64,000 bases of DNA from Myxocyprinus asiaticus (lineage: Eukaryota; Chordata; Actinopteri; Cypriniformes; Catostomidae). The stretch covers positions 25,856,380 through 25,920,379 of the forward strand of contig NC_059379.1 of the NCBI RefSeq assembly GCF_019703515.2, written 5' to 3'. The notes beneath the pieces were generated by a model. The model was not told the origin of the DNA and did no database searches. It was given only the letters and a program-made list of their open reading frames with translations. The position numbers and the translations under genes are program-made. Below, one piece after another: positions 27,265 to 39,165 of this stretch. Positions within the stretch are counted from its first letter, which is position 1, and each line of letters opens with the position of its first letter.

Positions 27265-28070
27265 CGGATAAAGACGTGGATGACTACTATAGCAGGAAGA
27301 GGCATATTCCAGACCTTACGGCTCGAGGAACCCTTCCCTTGCACATGATAAAGATGAACCAGGAGTCCCAGAGCAGTCAGCAGGTCCAGCAACAGCAGCA
27401 ACAACCGCCCCGCCAACATCCCCGCAGAGTTCAGAGAGCCATGTCCCAGGACCGCGTGCTGTCCCCTGAGCACAGCCATGCACAAGACTATGCCATGTCC
27501 TCCTACGGCATGTCCCCTTATGGGGGACGCATCCTCTCTGACGAGCAGCTCCTCTCTGCCGAGCGCCTACGCTCCCACGAACGGCTTGGCTCCCAAGACC
27601 GCCTCCACTCGCAAGACCGCCACTATTCCCAGGACCGCATCCACACGCAGGACCGCTTGATATCACAGGAACGCCACCATTCTCAGGAACGCATTCATTC
27701 CCAAGACCGCCTCTACTCGCAAGACCGCCTGCACTCCCAGGATCCGCTCATCTCTCCCGACAAGATGATGTCCATCAAGCGCTCCGGGTTCTGCAGCGAA
27801 AAGTCCATGTCCAGAGCCATGTCCAACACAGATGTGTTCATGCCTACCACGCCCATCCTGGATCGGTACAAGATGACAAAAATGCACTCCCATCCCAGTG
27901 CCTCAAACAGCATCACACAGAACATTTTAACCATGAACCAGACAGCCTCCAAGAGGCATGCTTTCGCCTCGCGTCGTACGCAGACTGTGGAGCAGCTCCA
28001 CTATGTTCCACAGCAACAGCAACATCATCATCATTACCGTACAGGGAGCAAGACCGAAGTAACTGTTTAA
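27265..28070 (+). CDS. shisa6: shisa6 terminal coding exon, AMPA-receptor auxiliary subunit C-terminus
   Basis: Terminal coding exon after the acceptor CTTCACAG, open to TAA at 28068-28070. It begins DKDVDDYYSRKRHIPDLTAR, continues through a Gln-rich stretch near 27377-27410, then MSQDRVLSPE and ILSDEQLLSAERL. Next comes a run of eleven hexapeptides of the form [DE]-R-x-x-S-Q (27561-27758). The conserved C-terminal block has TDVF, ILDRYKMTKMHSHPSASNS and KRHAFASRRTQTVEQLHY, and the protein ends SKTEVTV. The terminal EVTV is a PDZ-domain ligand that anchors Shisa6 to PSD-95-type scaffolds. The gene identification is firm. The unusual feature is the length of the hexapeptide array compared with mammalian SHISA6 (from memory). 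The frame is intact, so this gene appears functional, unlike its dynein neighbour. Confidence 0.95.
27561..27758 (+). repeat. 18-nt coding repeat (11 hexapeptide units) in shisa6
   Basis: Eleven in-frame 18-nt units encode variants of [DE]-R-x-x-[ST]-[QHP], for example DRLHSQ, DRHYSQ, DRIHTQ, ERHHSQ and DRLYSQ. The array is imperfect but keeps the frame. Each unit offers a basic residue and a Ser/Thr, giving a charged, disordered, potentially phosphorylated segment. Confidence 0.9.
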
Positions 28071-28803
28071 CTAATCAGAAGCCTCCAAGAACAATTGAAC
28101 CATAAACCCAAGCTACAACAGCAGTGTAAAAGAGCCGTCTCAGATACAATCCTTTTCTGGAGCTCTTCAGTAACTGACCCAGCACCAGCTACTCTATTGT
28201 AATTACAGAGTCAATTCTGTGTGCATACCAATTCATTTATATGTGTTTGTAGATCACAAAAAAGGATGGACACATAGGGAACACTTGTCAGATTCTGCAT
28301 TCATAAGGGCTTTGCATGGTGACTCACAAAGACCGACAAACGACAGTCAGAAGATGTGAAAGAACGGTATGGACATGGAACAGAACTGTATACATTTATA
28401 TACATATATAAATACAAATACTGTTTGTACTTCCAGTCCTAGTCAATAGCTTTAGAAGTTCTTCTAATGTTCGCAGTTCTATTGATGCCTCTACAAAAAA
28501 TTTCCATTTCAATAATGAAGTGGTTTTGTGGGTTAAAAAAGCACAAACAAGTAACAGTTGCGTTTCGTTCTGTTTTGTTCATTTGTTTGGTTGGTGATGG
28601 CTAGCACATATCAGTTTGTTTTTAAATTAATGGCCAATTATTTTGCATAGATGATTGTAAATAAGCTCTTTAGCCACAGTAAATGGACAAGTCTGTTCTG
28701 GTCGGCACTTTTATTATTGTAGTTTGATTTTTAGCAATTCAATAGTTAGGATTTATAGTTGACCCACTAACCCAGTGTTGGACCATTTAAATTAATATGA
28801 TAC

Positions 28804-28808
28804 TGTGT

Positions 28809-28849
<41 letters not shown>

Positions 28850-28881
28850 CATGTGTGTGTATGTGTGTGTGTGTGTGTGTG
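28804..28881. repeat. (TG)n microsatellite
   Basis: Imperfect TG repeats interrupted by GCGCGC and CATG, in the shisa6 3' UTR. Confidence 0.95.
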
Positions 28882-29177
28882 GGTAGGTTAGGGTGGTTTA
28901 CGAGGACATTATTTTAGGTTACAAACTGGCAATTACAAGGGTATTATGCTATAAATATGGTTTATGAGGACATTTCTAGTGTCCTCATAATTCAAATCGC
29001 TTAAAAACCATGTTAAACTATGTTTTTTTGAAAATGTAAAAATGCAAAAAAATTTTTTTGAGGGCTGGGTTTAGGGTTAGGGTTAGGGGAAAGAATCTAT
29101 AGTTCGTACAGTATAAAATTTAGAAAATCTATAAAATCATTATGTCTATGGAGAGTCCTCATAAGGATAGCTGCACC

Positions 29178-29180
<3 letters not shown>

Positions 29181-29221
<41 letters not shown>
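29181..29221. repeat. (GT)n microsatellite
   Basis: About 20 GT units in the shisa6 3' UTR. Confidence 0.95.
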
Positions 29222-29222
<1 letters not shown>

Positions 29223-29479
29223 CTTTTCAAATGTGTTTTTAGAAAGAGATCTGGCCAAATGTTGTTGAAAAAAATTACAAAACTGTTGATATCTGGCTGT
29301 AGACTGTGTTGCAGTGACTCACAAGACAAATGAGTATATTATGCTTGTTGTAGTAGCTTCAAATAAACATCCTTATTTTTCTAAACATTAAAACTCATGT
29401 GGAAAGGTATATGTGCCTCAAACTACATTAAACTTTGAAATAAAGTTTTTTATTTATTTATTTTTTTTTTTCACAAAAA

Positions 29480-29955
29480 ATATATTTGTCATATGATTTA
29501 TCGCCTGACCTTTGTCAAACATGATAATTTTCCACCCTCATACTGACCCTCGGTCAGAAACGGCCAGTTTTGGTGCTGCTTCTCCTTTAAGATTTGACAG
29601 TAAACACCCACTGTTATGATTGGCTCTCTTTTCTTGACTGACCTGCTCGATTCTTGCCAACTTACTGCTAACTGCTACTGGGCAGGGCTACAGAAGTGAT
29701 AAGGTAAAGCAGTCATTGATGTCTTGATGTGTTGTTGTTGAGGCGATCAGATGCAAACGTCTTCCACATTATGACATCACAATGTGGAGGAAGTAGAGAA
29801 CGATTCGTTTTGGAAGCTTGGTTTCAACAAATGCTATTTTTGCAGTGAGGAGGACGTTTTGAGTTCTGAAACTTACAGTATGTTTTTATAGTACAATGAC
29901 CTCTTAATGTCAAAAGATCAAGGAAAATGTTATTCCTAATGTCATGATTCATTTA
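29480..29955. repeat. Dispersed repeat shared with 43175-43512
   Basis: GACATCACAATGTGGAGGAA, TTTTGAGTTCTGAAACTTAC and TGTTTTTATAGTACAATGAC are closely matched at 43330-43512. Both copies end near TTTAAA, as the TTAA families do. No ORF. Confidence 0.6.
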
Positions 29956-30647
29956 AAGATCTTCAATAAACACTCCATGATATACTGTACTATAGCATTT
30001 TAAGCCATCTTTATACTGCAAAGGTGGCACAGAAGCTGCATCTAAAGTAGAATTTAGTTGTATTTACACAGACATTTTAATGCTGCTCAGAGCAGGGATA
30101 CATGCATTTACACAGCAGATACGATTGTATCAATAATGTTATGAGATTGAGATTATTTTTTTAAATATATATTTATGAATAAAGAAATATGTAATGAATG
30201 AAAATTAATATTAAGTTATACTTTTAAATATTTAACTAAATTCTGAAATATGTGCTCTATCATAACAACTAAAAAAGTTTAATGCTGCATTTTAACTTTC
30301 TTAACACTTGTTTGAGAGGGGAAAAAAATGTAATTACATTACACAGAAAAATCAGAGCAGCAGGACAAATTGTCATGTCTTCCCAGTAGAGCTTTCATGC
30401 AGAGAAATTAAAGGCCAGTGTATCTGAAAACTCACCAACCAAAATATGTTTCAGCAACTTTTTCAATTTTTTGGACATAATTAATACCTGCTGCTTGCAT
30501 ATCAGCCAGCGCTGCCACAACCTTCTTTAAATTCACTGAACTTCAGAGGTGAAAATCCAGTTCTCACACAAACAAAGCCTTTTGCATTTACATTCCTTGT
30601 TTGCTAGAGCTTTAGGGGTGAGACAGACTCATATCTCAGTTTCTACA

Positions 30648-30678
30648 CCCCCACCCCCCCCCCCCCCCCCCCCCCCCC
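30648..30678. repeat. Poly-C tract
   Basis: 31 bases, one A, otherwise C. The length is likely unreliable in sequencing. Confidence 0.9.
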
Positions 30679-31939
30679 ATACAAACACACTTCTTCCCTA
30701 TCAGCATTTAGATGAAAATATGACACTTAAATTAAATGGAGCCTGTGTAGCAGATTGGTTCAAGTTCTGGTAGGAAAACCACAAGCATGAGTCGAGCTAA
30801 AGCTTTCACTGTGTGCAAATGGCTGCTGAATAAAACATTTGTCCCATATAAAATAATGAAAAGCTCTCTAGGTCTGAGAGCAATATCTTGCTCAGCCAAT
30901 ACGCAATGTTTCGTGTTGAAAATTTTATCCTGCCCAGGTTGAGGTACAAGGAAAGCTCTCTGCAGGAATTTGGAACATAATTCATTTATTATTTACTGGC
31001 TGCCTGTCAGAGTTCCCGAATGCAAAGACAAGAGATTTTTATCTATGGTAGCCTGAAAATTGGTTCTTGAAAAATGCATTTTTTTTTTTTTTTTTTAAAT
31101 GGACAGTTTAGCTTTTGCTGGATCAGTTCTGCCTGTTTAATACACTGAAAATACACTGACTTTCGTCATTTACTTGAAGACTTTCATGGGTTAAAAGTGC
31201 TATATAAATCATCATAATCTACAGGATACATCTGAATAATATAGGCAATGCTGCATTTCTAAAGCTTTAATAGAAACAACAGAAGTGGCTCTAAGCAGTT
31301 CCATTAAGTTTAGAGTTTTCTCTTGTCTCAAATTACCATATTTCAGTGAAGGAATGCTACAATCCTCTGGAAATTAGCATACAGCCTGCTTTAATATTAC
31401 ATATACTGCACCATCGCCGGCTCTCACATAAGTCATTTCTCAAGACTGACCTGTAGCCTAGCAACCAACATTTCCCAAGGAAAATGATTAAAGCTACCTT
31501 CTTTACATTTTGAGCAGGAGCCTTTGATAGATTTCTGCCTTAGCCTGACACTTTGCCCAATGAATGTACCCTGCAGCACAAACATCTAACATGCGATGTA
31601 AAATATTAATTGTCAGCCTGCATTTGGCCTTTAGAAATTTTAATGGTGACTGCAGAAATAAAGGTGTGAAAACAGATGAGAGCTTCACGAGTATGGGCTG
31701 AGGTGTGGATCTGTGACAAGAGGATTGCAATGTGTGTAAATATTTGGTTTAATGTTGAAGGCATACATGACCAGGCAGAGGATTTACCTACAGACTCTGA
31801 TTATTGTGTTACTGTACCTGAGGATTTGAATACTATTGTTTCCTATGATGGCATAAACTTCCTCCTAAGTAGACTACATTTAATGATTTTTATTATTTAA
31901 GAAATGCACATAACATATCAAACACTTGTTAGAAACTTA

Positions 31940-32540
31940 CACTACCAGTCAAAACTTTTGAAACACGACTGAAATGTTTCTCATGATCTTAAAAATCTTT
32001 TTATCTGAAGGCGTATGCTTAAATGTTTGAATTTAGTTTTGTAGACAAAAATATAATTGTGCCACCATATTAATTTATTTCATTATAAAACTAAAATGTA
32101 ATAAAAAAAATAAAAATAAAAAAAAACGTTTTTGAAATTGATGACTTGGACCAAATAATAAAGAAAAGCAGCCAATAAGTGCCCAACATAGATGGGAACT
32201 CCTTCAATACTGTTTTAAAAGCATCCCAGCGTGATACCTCAAGAAGTTGGTGAGAAAATGTCAAGAGTACATGTCTGCAAATTCTAGGCAAAGGGTGACT
32301 ACTTTGAAGATGCTAAAATATAACAGAGTTTTGATTTATTTTGGATTTTGTTTAGTGACAACTTAATTCCCATAGTTCCATTTATGTTATTCCATAGTTT
32401 TGATGACTTTACTATTATTCTAAAATGTAATAATAATAATAATAATAATAAAAATAAAAATAAAAATAAAAATAAAAATAAAAACAAAAATAAATATTAT
32501 AAAGAATGAATAAGTGTTTCAAAACTTTTGACAAGTAGTG
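31940..32540. mobile_element. TA-flanked Tc1-like inverted-repeat element
   Basis: Begins CACTACCAGTCAAAACTTTT and ends AAAACTTTTGACAAGTAGTG, inverted repeats of about 27 bp, with TA on both sides (31938-31939 and 32541-32542). The 600-bp interior has no transposase; it holds an (AAT)n/(AAAAT)n array at 32428-32493. The family assignment rests on the TA target and terminal motif. Confidence 0.72.
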
Positions 32541-33334
32541 TATCTCCAAATATTTACAGGATTTTCAAAGCATATTCCATGTATTGCCTGAGAATCAAAC
32601 CTTGGTGTTGCTAATGCTAGTGCAATCTAACTTCATTTTTTGAACACAAGATTACTTTATTTAATTGTTAACTTGTTTTCGAACATTAAATCGTTCAAAA
32701 AGACTTTCTTTTTAATCAAACTTAGAACTTGTATTGCTTGTGAGCAAGACTAAAAACATGAAAAACAGAATAAAATCAGATATCAGCAAAAACAAAAAAA
32801 AAAAAAAAAAAAAAAAAAAAACACTAGTGGAACCAAAAAGATAATAGAAATTGACATACTCAGGTGAACTCTTTAAAACTGATTTGACAGCAGTCCTGAC
32901 ACTGTATTATGAGCTGTATGGTGACCAACATGATTAATTGCTTTCACCAGTTTGCCATTAATTTAATCATAGACAGCTGCCAATGTCTCTGAACACACAC
33001 AAACTTGTTGATTTGGCTTCAGAGTCCAGCACCTCTGGATCACATTCTATCTCTTGTGTGACATTATTATCTCCCAAATGAATACCCAAAATTAATACAA
33101 AAGCAATTTGAGAAAAAAAATTAAAAAAAATAAAATAAATCTTATTTTCTTTTATAATAGTTTCAAAATAAACCAAAAAAGATTAGATCAGGATCTGATG
33201 AAAAAATAAGCTTCTGCAATAGATAGTTGGCAGCATTATTACTCTATTTTGAAATCATTACCATGATGACTTGGTCTACTGTATAAGAGTGCTTGCAAGG
33301 CAGCACTTACATTTAAAGACTGTTCCACATTTAA

Positions 33335-33890
33335 AGAAATACTCCGGTTCAATACAAGTTAAGCTCAATCGACAACATTTGTGGCAGAATGTTGATTACC
33401 ACAAATATAAATTTAGACTTGTCCCTCCTTTTCTTAAAAAAAAAAAAAAAAAGCACAAATCTAGGTAACAGTGAAGCATTTAAAATGGAAGTGAATATCG
33501 CCAATCCGTAAACGTTAAAACACTCACTTTTTCAAAAGTATAGCCACAAGACATCAACAGTATGCAAGTAAACATGATTTTAGAGTAATAAAATCACTTA
33601 CTAACCTTTTCTGTGTTAAGTTATAGCCAGTTTTACAACTTTGTTGCAATGACAATGTAATGCCAACAAACACTAAAACAACTGTAAAAATGACAAATTA
33701 AACAACTTTACAGCTCAACACATGTATGAGTTTTAACAGTAGAATACATGGAACTGCTTTTATAAAATTAGAAGCTTCACATTTCTGCCTTTAAACCCTC
33801 CAAAAATTCCTCCTATTCACTTCCATTGTAAGTGCCTCACTGTAACCTAGATTTTTGCTTTTTCTAAAGAAAAGGAAGGACGAGTCTTAC
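33335..33890. mobile_element. Second copy of the long-inverted-repeat TTAA element, 3' end lost
   Basis: Starts after TTAA (33331-33334) with AGAAATACTCCGGTTCAATA and follows 61745-62336 through ACTTGTCCCTCC, the AGTGAAT segment, AAATCACTTACTAACC and the returning repeat near 33870. Homology stops near GACGAGTCTT. Confidence 0.7.
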
Positions 33891-34441
33891 AAACATCAAT
33901 ATTTGCCTCAGGTAATGCAAATCTAGTTTAAAATTTAAATGTTAAAAAGAGCAGAGTGCAGTTTTAACTGTTGTTGTGGAATGAATGCTAATTTATCAGA
34001 TTCACTTTATGCAAAGACATCATAAGCAAATGGAGGAAAATGTTCCCATTCTATTTTGAGTATATCTTACATACATTTCGTACTGTATATATTTGTCTTA
34101 CTTCCCTTATACACAAAAGAAATTAATATAAAAATCATAAGAGAAGCTGAGGCACAAGCAACGTTTCCCAGTGCCTTGTAATTGGATTTTGGATAGAATT
34201 ATTGCTTTTCTCCACATATTCTGTTTCCCCATGGCCCTGTGTTTCATAGCTCAGTCTCTGCATGTGTTGTTACGTTTTCTCAGTAACAGATATAAGTGAC
34301 CCAGGGGGCTTATCATGCCACTGCAGATTCACAGAAACACTGTGCTGAGCTATTGCACTTTAGACAGACACCGCACGTTTCTCTGGATGAGAGGTTTAGG
34401 CAAGATATTAGGAAAGGGAGATTCATAGACTGCCCCTTTAA

Positions 34442-34640
34442 AGGGATAGTTCACCCAAAAAAGAAAATTCTGTCATCACTTACTCACCCTCATATTGTTC
34501 TAATTCCTGATGAGTGTTTTGCATGAAACATAAGAGATGTGAGGTAGAATGACAGCCTTGGTCACAATTCACTATCATTGCATTTTATTTTATGTTTCCC
34601 CCTCTAATGAATGTGAATGGTGACTGAGGTGACTGTTATT
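34442..34640. mobile_element. TTAA-family element fragment (AGGGATAGTTCACCC end)
   Basis: Starts AGGGATAGTTCACCC after TTAA (34438-34441) and continues TCTGTCATCACTTACTCACC, a widespread cyprinid repeat start. The right end is not resolved. It lies just downstream of the dnah9 stop. Confidence 0.55.
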
Positions 34641-34894
34641 CTGCCTGAATAAAATTATGAAACTGGAAAATGTATGCAAAGTGCTTTTAATAAAAACAGT
34701 ATGGCACATCTTGTTTGTGCAACTGTATGCATTGGAACTGGCTTTTAATAATCATACTCATATTTTGATTAAAATAGTTTTATACCAACCAAATTCTGAA
34801 AAAGGTGCATTAGATAACACGTTTCTTAACATTGTGAGTATTTTGGTATAATTTGTTCCGAATATAATTTTGTAATCATGTAAGTAGGCATTCT

Positions 34895-35123
34895 CTATAT
34901 TTGAAGGAGGAGTGCTACTCCAGCAAGGGTCAATTTGGATGGATTATCGTTGGTCTTCAGGTTGAATGTCCATACATAAGTAGGTCCATGCTGTCTGATC
35001 TTATAGACGGGACACTGGTACACATTCCATGTCTCCTGTTTGTCGACAGGAATGGCTTTAATGAATATCACAGGCATGGTGGGTGTGCAGCTCTTTCAGA
35101 CGGGCATCCACAATTATTCCAGC
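34895..35123 (-). pseudogene. dnah9: dnah9-like dynein heavy chain terminal exon with 1-base insertion
   Basis: Last coding exon, acceptor TTTTGTAG, stop TAG at 34895-34897. It starts in the inherited frame as GIIVDARLKEL. An extra base near 35085-35089 then shifts the frame into MPVIFIKAIPVDKQETWNVY, QCPVYKIRQHGPTYVWTFNL and KLTLAGVALLLQI, the unmistakable C-terminus of a DNAH9-type heavy chain. Without the insertion the two parts would be one frame. The 1-base deletion at the end of the preceding exon has opposite sign, but the shifted frame between them contains a TAA, so the indels do not rescue each other. The stop is about 5.5 kb from the last candidate shisa6 polyadenylation signal, so the genes are convergent. 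Confidence 0.92.
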
Positions 35124-36156
35124 CTACAAAACAAACATATTCTTTAGTTTATCATTATTTTCAAGTTTTTTTTTTGTTTTGTTTTTTTAAAGACAATTTA
35201 GACATTTAAGAAACCTTGAGATTACAGTAACACAATGGGTTTTTTCCAAAACCTAGTGAGCTGCCTTGCTGCGTCCTGCCTACCATAGGCAGCTGCCTTC
35301 TTTTGGAACAGACCAAATAATAACTTTAAAAAGAACTTTCATTATTAAATAATTAATAAACTTTTCATAAACTATTTTCAGCATATAATGTTGAGAAATA
35401 GTTAATGTGCATTTAAATAGTTACAAATGTCTTGAAACTTTAAGTCATATTTTCATACATATCCATATTTAAAATTACACAAAATGCATATATTTTAAGT
35501 GCTATATAGCAAAGTAATAACTTACAAGAGACCATGGGTTACAATGATTTTAAGGGTACTCTTATGGAGTATGAAGACACCAACAGATTGTTACACTTAG
35601 ATAGTTACCAATAGTTGGTTAATTGATAATATTAAATGGAATAAATAACTCTTCCGCAAATTGATTTAGTTCATTATGCTAATTGAAGGCCCTTTACTGT
35701 TGCCCAGCAATGTAGCAACTTGCTACGTTACTGTACTATATGTTGTATGTTTATTGCCATATTACAATGGCTTCATACTTGGGCTTCCAAATACATTTTA
35801 GAGTCTTAACTATCCATTTTATAATGTGTGTTAATGATTTACTAATGAAAGTTATGATCAAGTGTTTCCGAGACCTTTGTATGTATGCAATTACATTTGT
35901 GTTGGTGGCAACAATATTACAAAATTAAGCATCTTGAAAGTAAAGTGCAGAAGCTTGCATTATCCTTCACAAAACTATTTGAGCAATTTTCTTGGCAGTG
36001 ATTTAAGCAGTAATACCATGGTCTCCCTACACAAGGGAAAGTTAATGCAGTTAAAATTAGCTTGCATCACATCCTGCAGATATACTGAAGTGGGGCTGTT
36101 TCTTATGGATAGCTAATTAATCCTCTTCTGCTCCACACATGAAGCTGCCACTATCT

Positions 36157-36424
36157 CCCAGGTTGGCCTATTCGGTGACACCGTCGAGGACTTTGCCCAA
36201 CAATTCTTGACGGTGAAGCAGCAGACGGAGGCTATCTGGCACATCCTGCCCCGGTGCGGCTCATGATCCCGCACCCCACCTGCTCGTCGCCAAGGGCGTC
36301 CCCCTGTGGTGACTGCACCGGCTCCGCCGCAGCCCGTCTCTTCGGCCCGGCCCCACAGAAAGCAGACGCCACCCATCTCATGGCCAGCCGCCAAGAACCC
36401 ACAGAAGGGTTCGAAGCGCCCCTG
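36157..36424 (+). pseudogene. DIRS copy 2 gag C-terminal remnant
   Basis: Encodes GLFGDTVEDFAQQFLTVKQQ and a Pro/Arg-rich tail homologous to the end of copy 1 and copy 3 gag, with an in-frame TGA near 36264 (stop after RCGS). It retains the two bases that copy 1 lost, so it helps locate that frameshift. Confidence 0.75.
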
Positions 36425-36880
36425 AGGCGGGCGACCCAGGGACGACGAAACCCACCTTGGAGTTGGTAAGCAGATCACTCCATCCTCCGGTGGAGGGCCG
36501 GGAGAAGAATCTTTTGTTGCTTTTTCATTGAATTTCGCCACATGCCCAAGTGGCTGTGGTACCCAACAGTTCAGCAAAAGAGCGGTTTCCTCGTTCCCTG
36601 GGTCACATAACCGGTGTACAGGGTCATCATCACGACCACCGTCCACCTTTTCATCCTTGCAGGGTTGGCACTCCAGCGGTGGTCTCCCCGCCCCTGCGCG
36701 CCCAGCTGTGGCACAAATCTGCCCCCGATGTGACAGTTTCCATGGGTTGCGAGGACAGGCCTCTTCCTCCCCCATCCCAGGCTGTTCCGGGGGTGGTCAC
36801 AAGGAGCCAAGTAAGTGTTTCGAAGTCCCTGGACTCATCACGGCCACAATATGGCATGACACCTCAGGCTCCGCCCCACC

Positions 36881-37519
36881 GTGAGGCCCCACCTGCCAGT
36901 ACGTCCGATGAGATTGTCCCTTTGGTCCCCCTCGCTCGGAGCTTGGATGCGTGGCTTGCGCTTTCCAATCCGGACCGTCCGACTTGGCTTCGCGATTCAG
37001 TTCGCCAGGCGTCCGCTCAGGTTCAGCGGCATCCACTTCACCTCGGTGAAGGATGAAAACACTGCTACCTTGCACGCGGAGATCGCTACCCTCCTATGGA
37101 AGGATGCGATAGAGCCTGTCCCTCCGGCCGAGATGAAGAAGGGGTGTTACAGCCCCTACTTCATTGTACCGAAAAAAGGCGGAGGGTTTTGGCCAATCTT
37201 GGACCTGCGAGTATTGAACCGGGCTTTACACAGAATCCCATTCAAGATGCTGACACAAAAATGCATTCTGGCGAGCGTCCGGCATCAAGATTGGTTCGCG
37301 GCGGTAGACCTGAAGGACGCGTACTTCCACGTCTCCATTCTACCTCGACACAGACCCTTCCTGCGGTTTGCATTCGAGGGGCGGGCATATCAGTACAAGA
37401 TCCTCCCTTTCGGTCTGTCCTTGTACCCTCGCGTCTTCACGAAGGTCGCAGAGGCAGCTCTTGCACCGTTAAGGGAGGTGGGCATTCGCGTTCTCGACGC
37501 AATCTCGACGATTGGCTAA
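36881..37519 (+). pseudogene. DIRS copy 2 reverse transcriptase remnant
   Basis: Carries the motifs CYSPYFIVPKKGGG, ILDLRVLNRALHR, WFAAVDLKDAYFHVSILPRH and YKILPFGLSLYPRVFTKV, without the ATHLPF duplication of copy 1. A two-base insertion near 37500 falls exactly at the catalytic box: where copy 1 has YLDDW this copy reads AISTIG followed by stop. The remaining pol continues in another frame from about 37520. Confidence 0.85.
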
Positions 37520-38696
37520 TCCTAGCTCACTCTCAGGATATGTTGTGTGCACTCAAGGACCTGGTGCTCTCGCACCTCAACTGACTAGGTCTTCAGGTCA
37601 ACTGGGAAAAGAGCGAGCTCCTCCCGGTTCAGAGCATCTCTTTTCTCAGTTTGGAGTTGGACTCAGTCTCATTGACAGCATGTCTTACGAACGAGCGTGC
37701 ACTGTCGGTGCTGACCTGTTTGAAGGCATTCAAACAGAAAACAGTGGTTCCACTGAAACTCTTTCAGAGGCTCCTGGGGCATATGGCATCCTCAGCGGTG
37801 GCCACTCCGCTCGGGTTGATGCATATGAGACCGCTTCAGCACTGGTTTCAGACTCAAGTCCAGAGATGGGCATGGCGCCGCGGGATACATCGCGTGGTCA
37901 TCACGCCAATCTGTCACCACCTCTTCAGACATTGGACCGACCTCGCGTTTCTATGGGCAGGCGTTCCCCTAGAGCAGGTCTCCAGGTGCATCGTGTTCAT
38001 GACAGACACCTCCAAGACGGGCTGGGGTGCTGTTTGCAACGGGCATGCAGCCGCCGGCTTATGGACGGGCCCGCAGCTGCGTTGGCACACCAACTGCCTT
38101 GAGATTCTGGCAATTCTGCTCGCCCTGCGGAGGTTCTGGCCGTTGATCCAGGGCATGAACGTGTTAGTTTGGACAGACAACACGGCAACGGTAGCATATT
38201 TCAACCGTCAAGGTGGTCTGCGCTCCTGTTGTATGTCACAACTCATCTGCCATCTCCTCCTCTGGAGTCAGCAGCACCTCAAGTCACTGCGAGCCACTCA
38301 CATCCCGGGCGACCTCAACACTGCAGTGGAGGTGCTGTCACAGCAGGTTACCCTCAGGGGAGAGTGGAGACTCCACCCTCAGGTGGTCCAGCTGATTTGG
38401 AGTCGATTCAGACAGGCACAGGTAGACCTGTTCGCCTCCCAAGAATCCTCCCACTGCCCACTCTGGTAGGCCCTGACCGAGGCACCTCTCGATATAGATG
38501 CGCTGGCACACAGCTGGCCCCCTGGACTGCACAAATGTGCGTTTCCCCCAGTGAGCCTACTTGCACAGACCCTGTGCAAGGTCAGGGAGGATGAGGAGCA
38601 GGTCATCCTGGTAGCACCCTACTGGCCCACCCAGACGTGGCTCTCGGACCTCACGCTCCTCGCGACAGTCCCCCCTGGCGAATTCCCCTGAGGAAT
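37520..38696 (+). pseudogene. DIRS copy 2 connection and RNase H remnant
   Basis: Contains SQDMLCALKDLVLSHLN in one frame, then from 37651 a long frame with ALSVLTCLKAFKQKTVVPLK, MRPLQHWFQTQVQRW, DTSKTGWGAVCNGHAAAG, LVWTDNTATVAYFNRQGG and ATHIPGDLNTAVEVLS. The first RNase H acidic motif is kept, but the final D of the ADALS motif in copy 1 is changed (VEVLS). A TAG ends the frame at 38467-38469; homologous sequence continues to the deletion junction near 38696-38710. Confidence 0.82.
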
Positions 38697-38983
38697 GACC
38701 TTCTAATGACACCCCCCCGACTAGACCTGGTCGGCCCAGTCGGTTAATCCCCCTTTTTTTTGGGGAGTGAAAAAAAAGGGGGATAAGAGGCCACGACTGG
38801 GCTAGTCCGTCTCTATCTTTTGGGTAGTTGACTTGTCCCAAAGGGCTGTTAGACACTTATAACAGTGTTGGGGGAGGTTATGTGTCGGCCTGGTGCGCTG
38901 GCTACGAGGCACACAGTGGTCTGCCCGTCACACACCACCAGTTCACGTAACACAGTTCAGCCAGTTGCGGCGTTTTGTATAGG

Positions 38984-39091
38984 GACCCCTAGTGTCACTA
39001 CATCGACACAACGTTGAGTGAGTGACAGATAGGGAATGTCCTGGTTACTTTCGTAACCTCCGTTCTCTGATGGAGGGAACGAGACGTTGTG
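38984..39091 (+). repeat. DIRS copy 2 internal complementary region
   Basis: Homologous to 22899-23007 of copy 1. Its first half complements a left terminus that this copy has lost; its second half complements the right terminus at about 39313-39369. Confidence 0.88.
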
Positions 39092-39165
39092 TCCCTCCTG
39101 CTACAACGCTGAACTACCCACTGAAATGGCCGGGACCTTGTCTCGGCTCCTCAGCATAAAACCTA

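Larger units (their letters stand above)
28071..29444 (+). other. shisa6: shisa6 3' UTR with two candidate polyadenylation signals
   Basis: No coding potential after the stop. AATAAA occurs at 29362-29367 and again at 29439-29444, so the 3' UTR may be about 1.3-1.4 kb. It contains two (TG)n tracts (28804-28881 and 29181-29221) around a dispersed fish repeat of GAGGACATT-type sequence (about 28890-29170). That repeat includes three TTAGGG-like units near 29070-29086. The end is inferred from the signals only. Confidence 0.5.
29956..34437. other. Intergenic interval between the convergent genes
   Basis: Holds the Tc1-like element (31940-32540), a TTAA element (33335-33890), A-runs (32791-32821) and a poly-C tract. 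No other gene is supported between the shisa6 polyadenylation signals and the dnah9 stop. Confidence 0.6.

Noticed and set aside
36113..36775. 220-codon antisense frame in DIRS copy 2
   Set aside because: Antisense shadow of gag and pol leader; no independent evidence.
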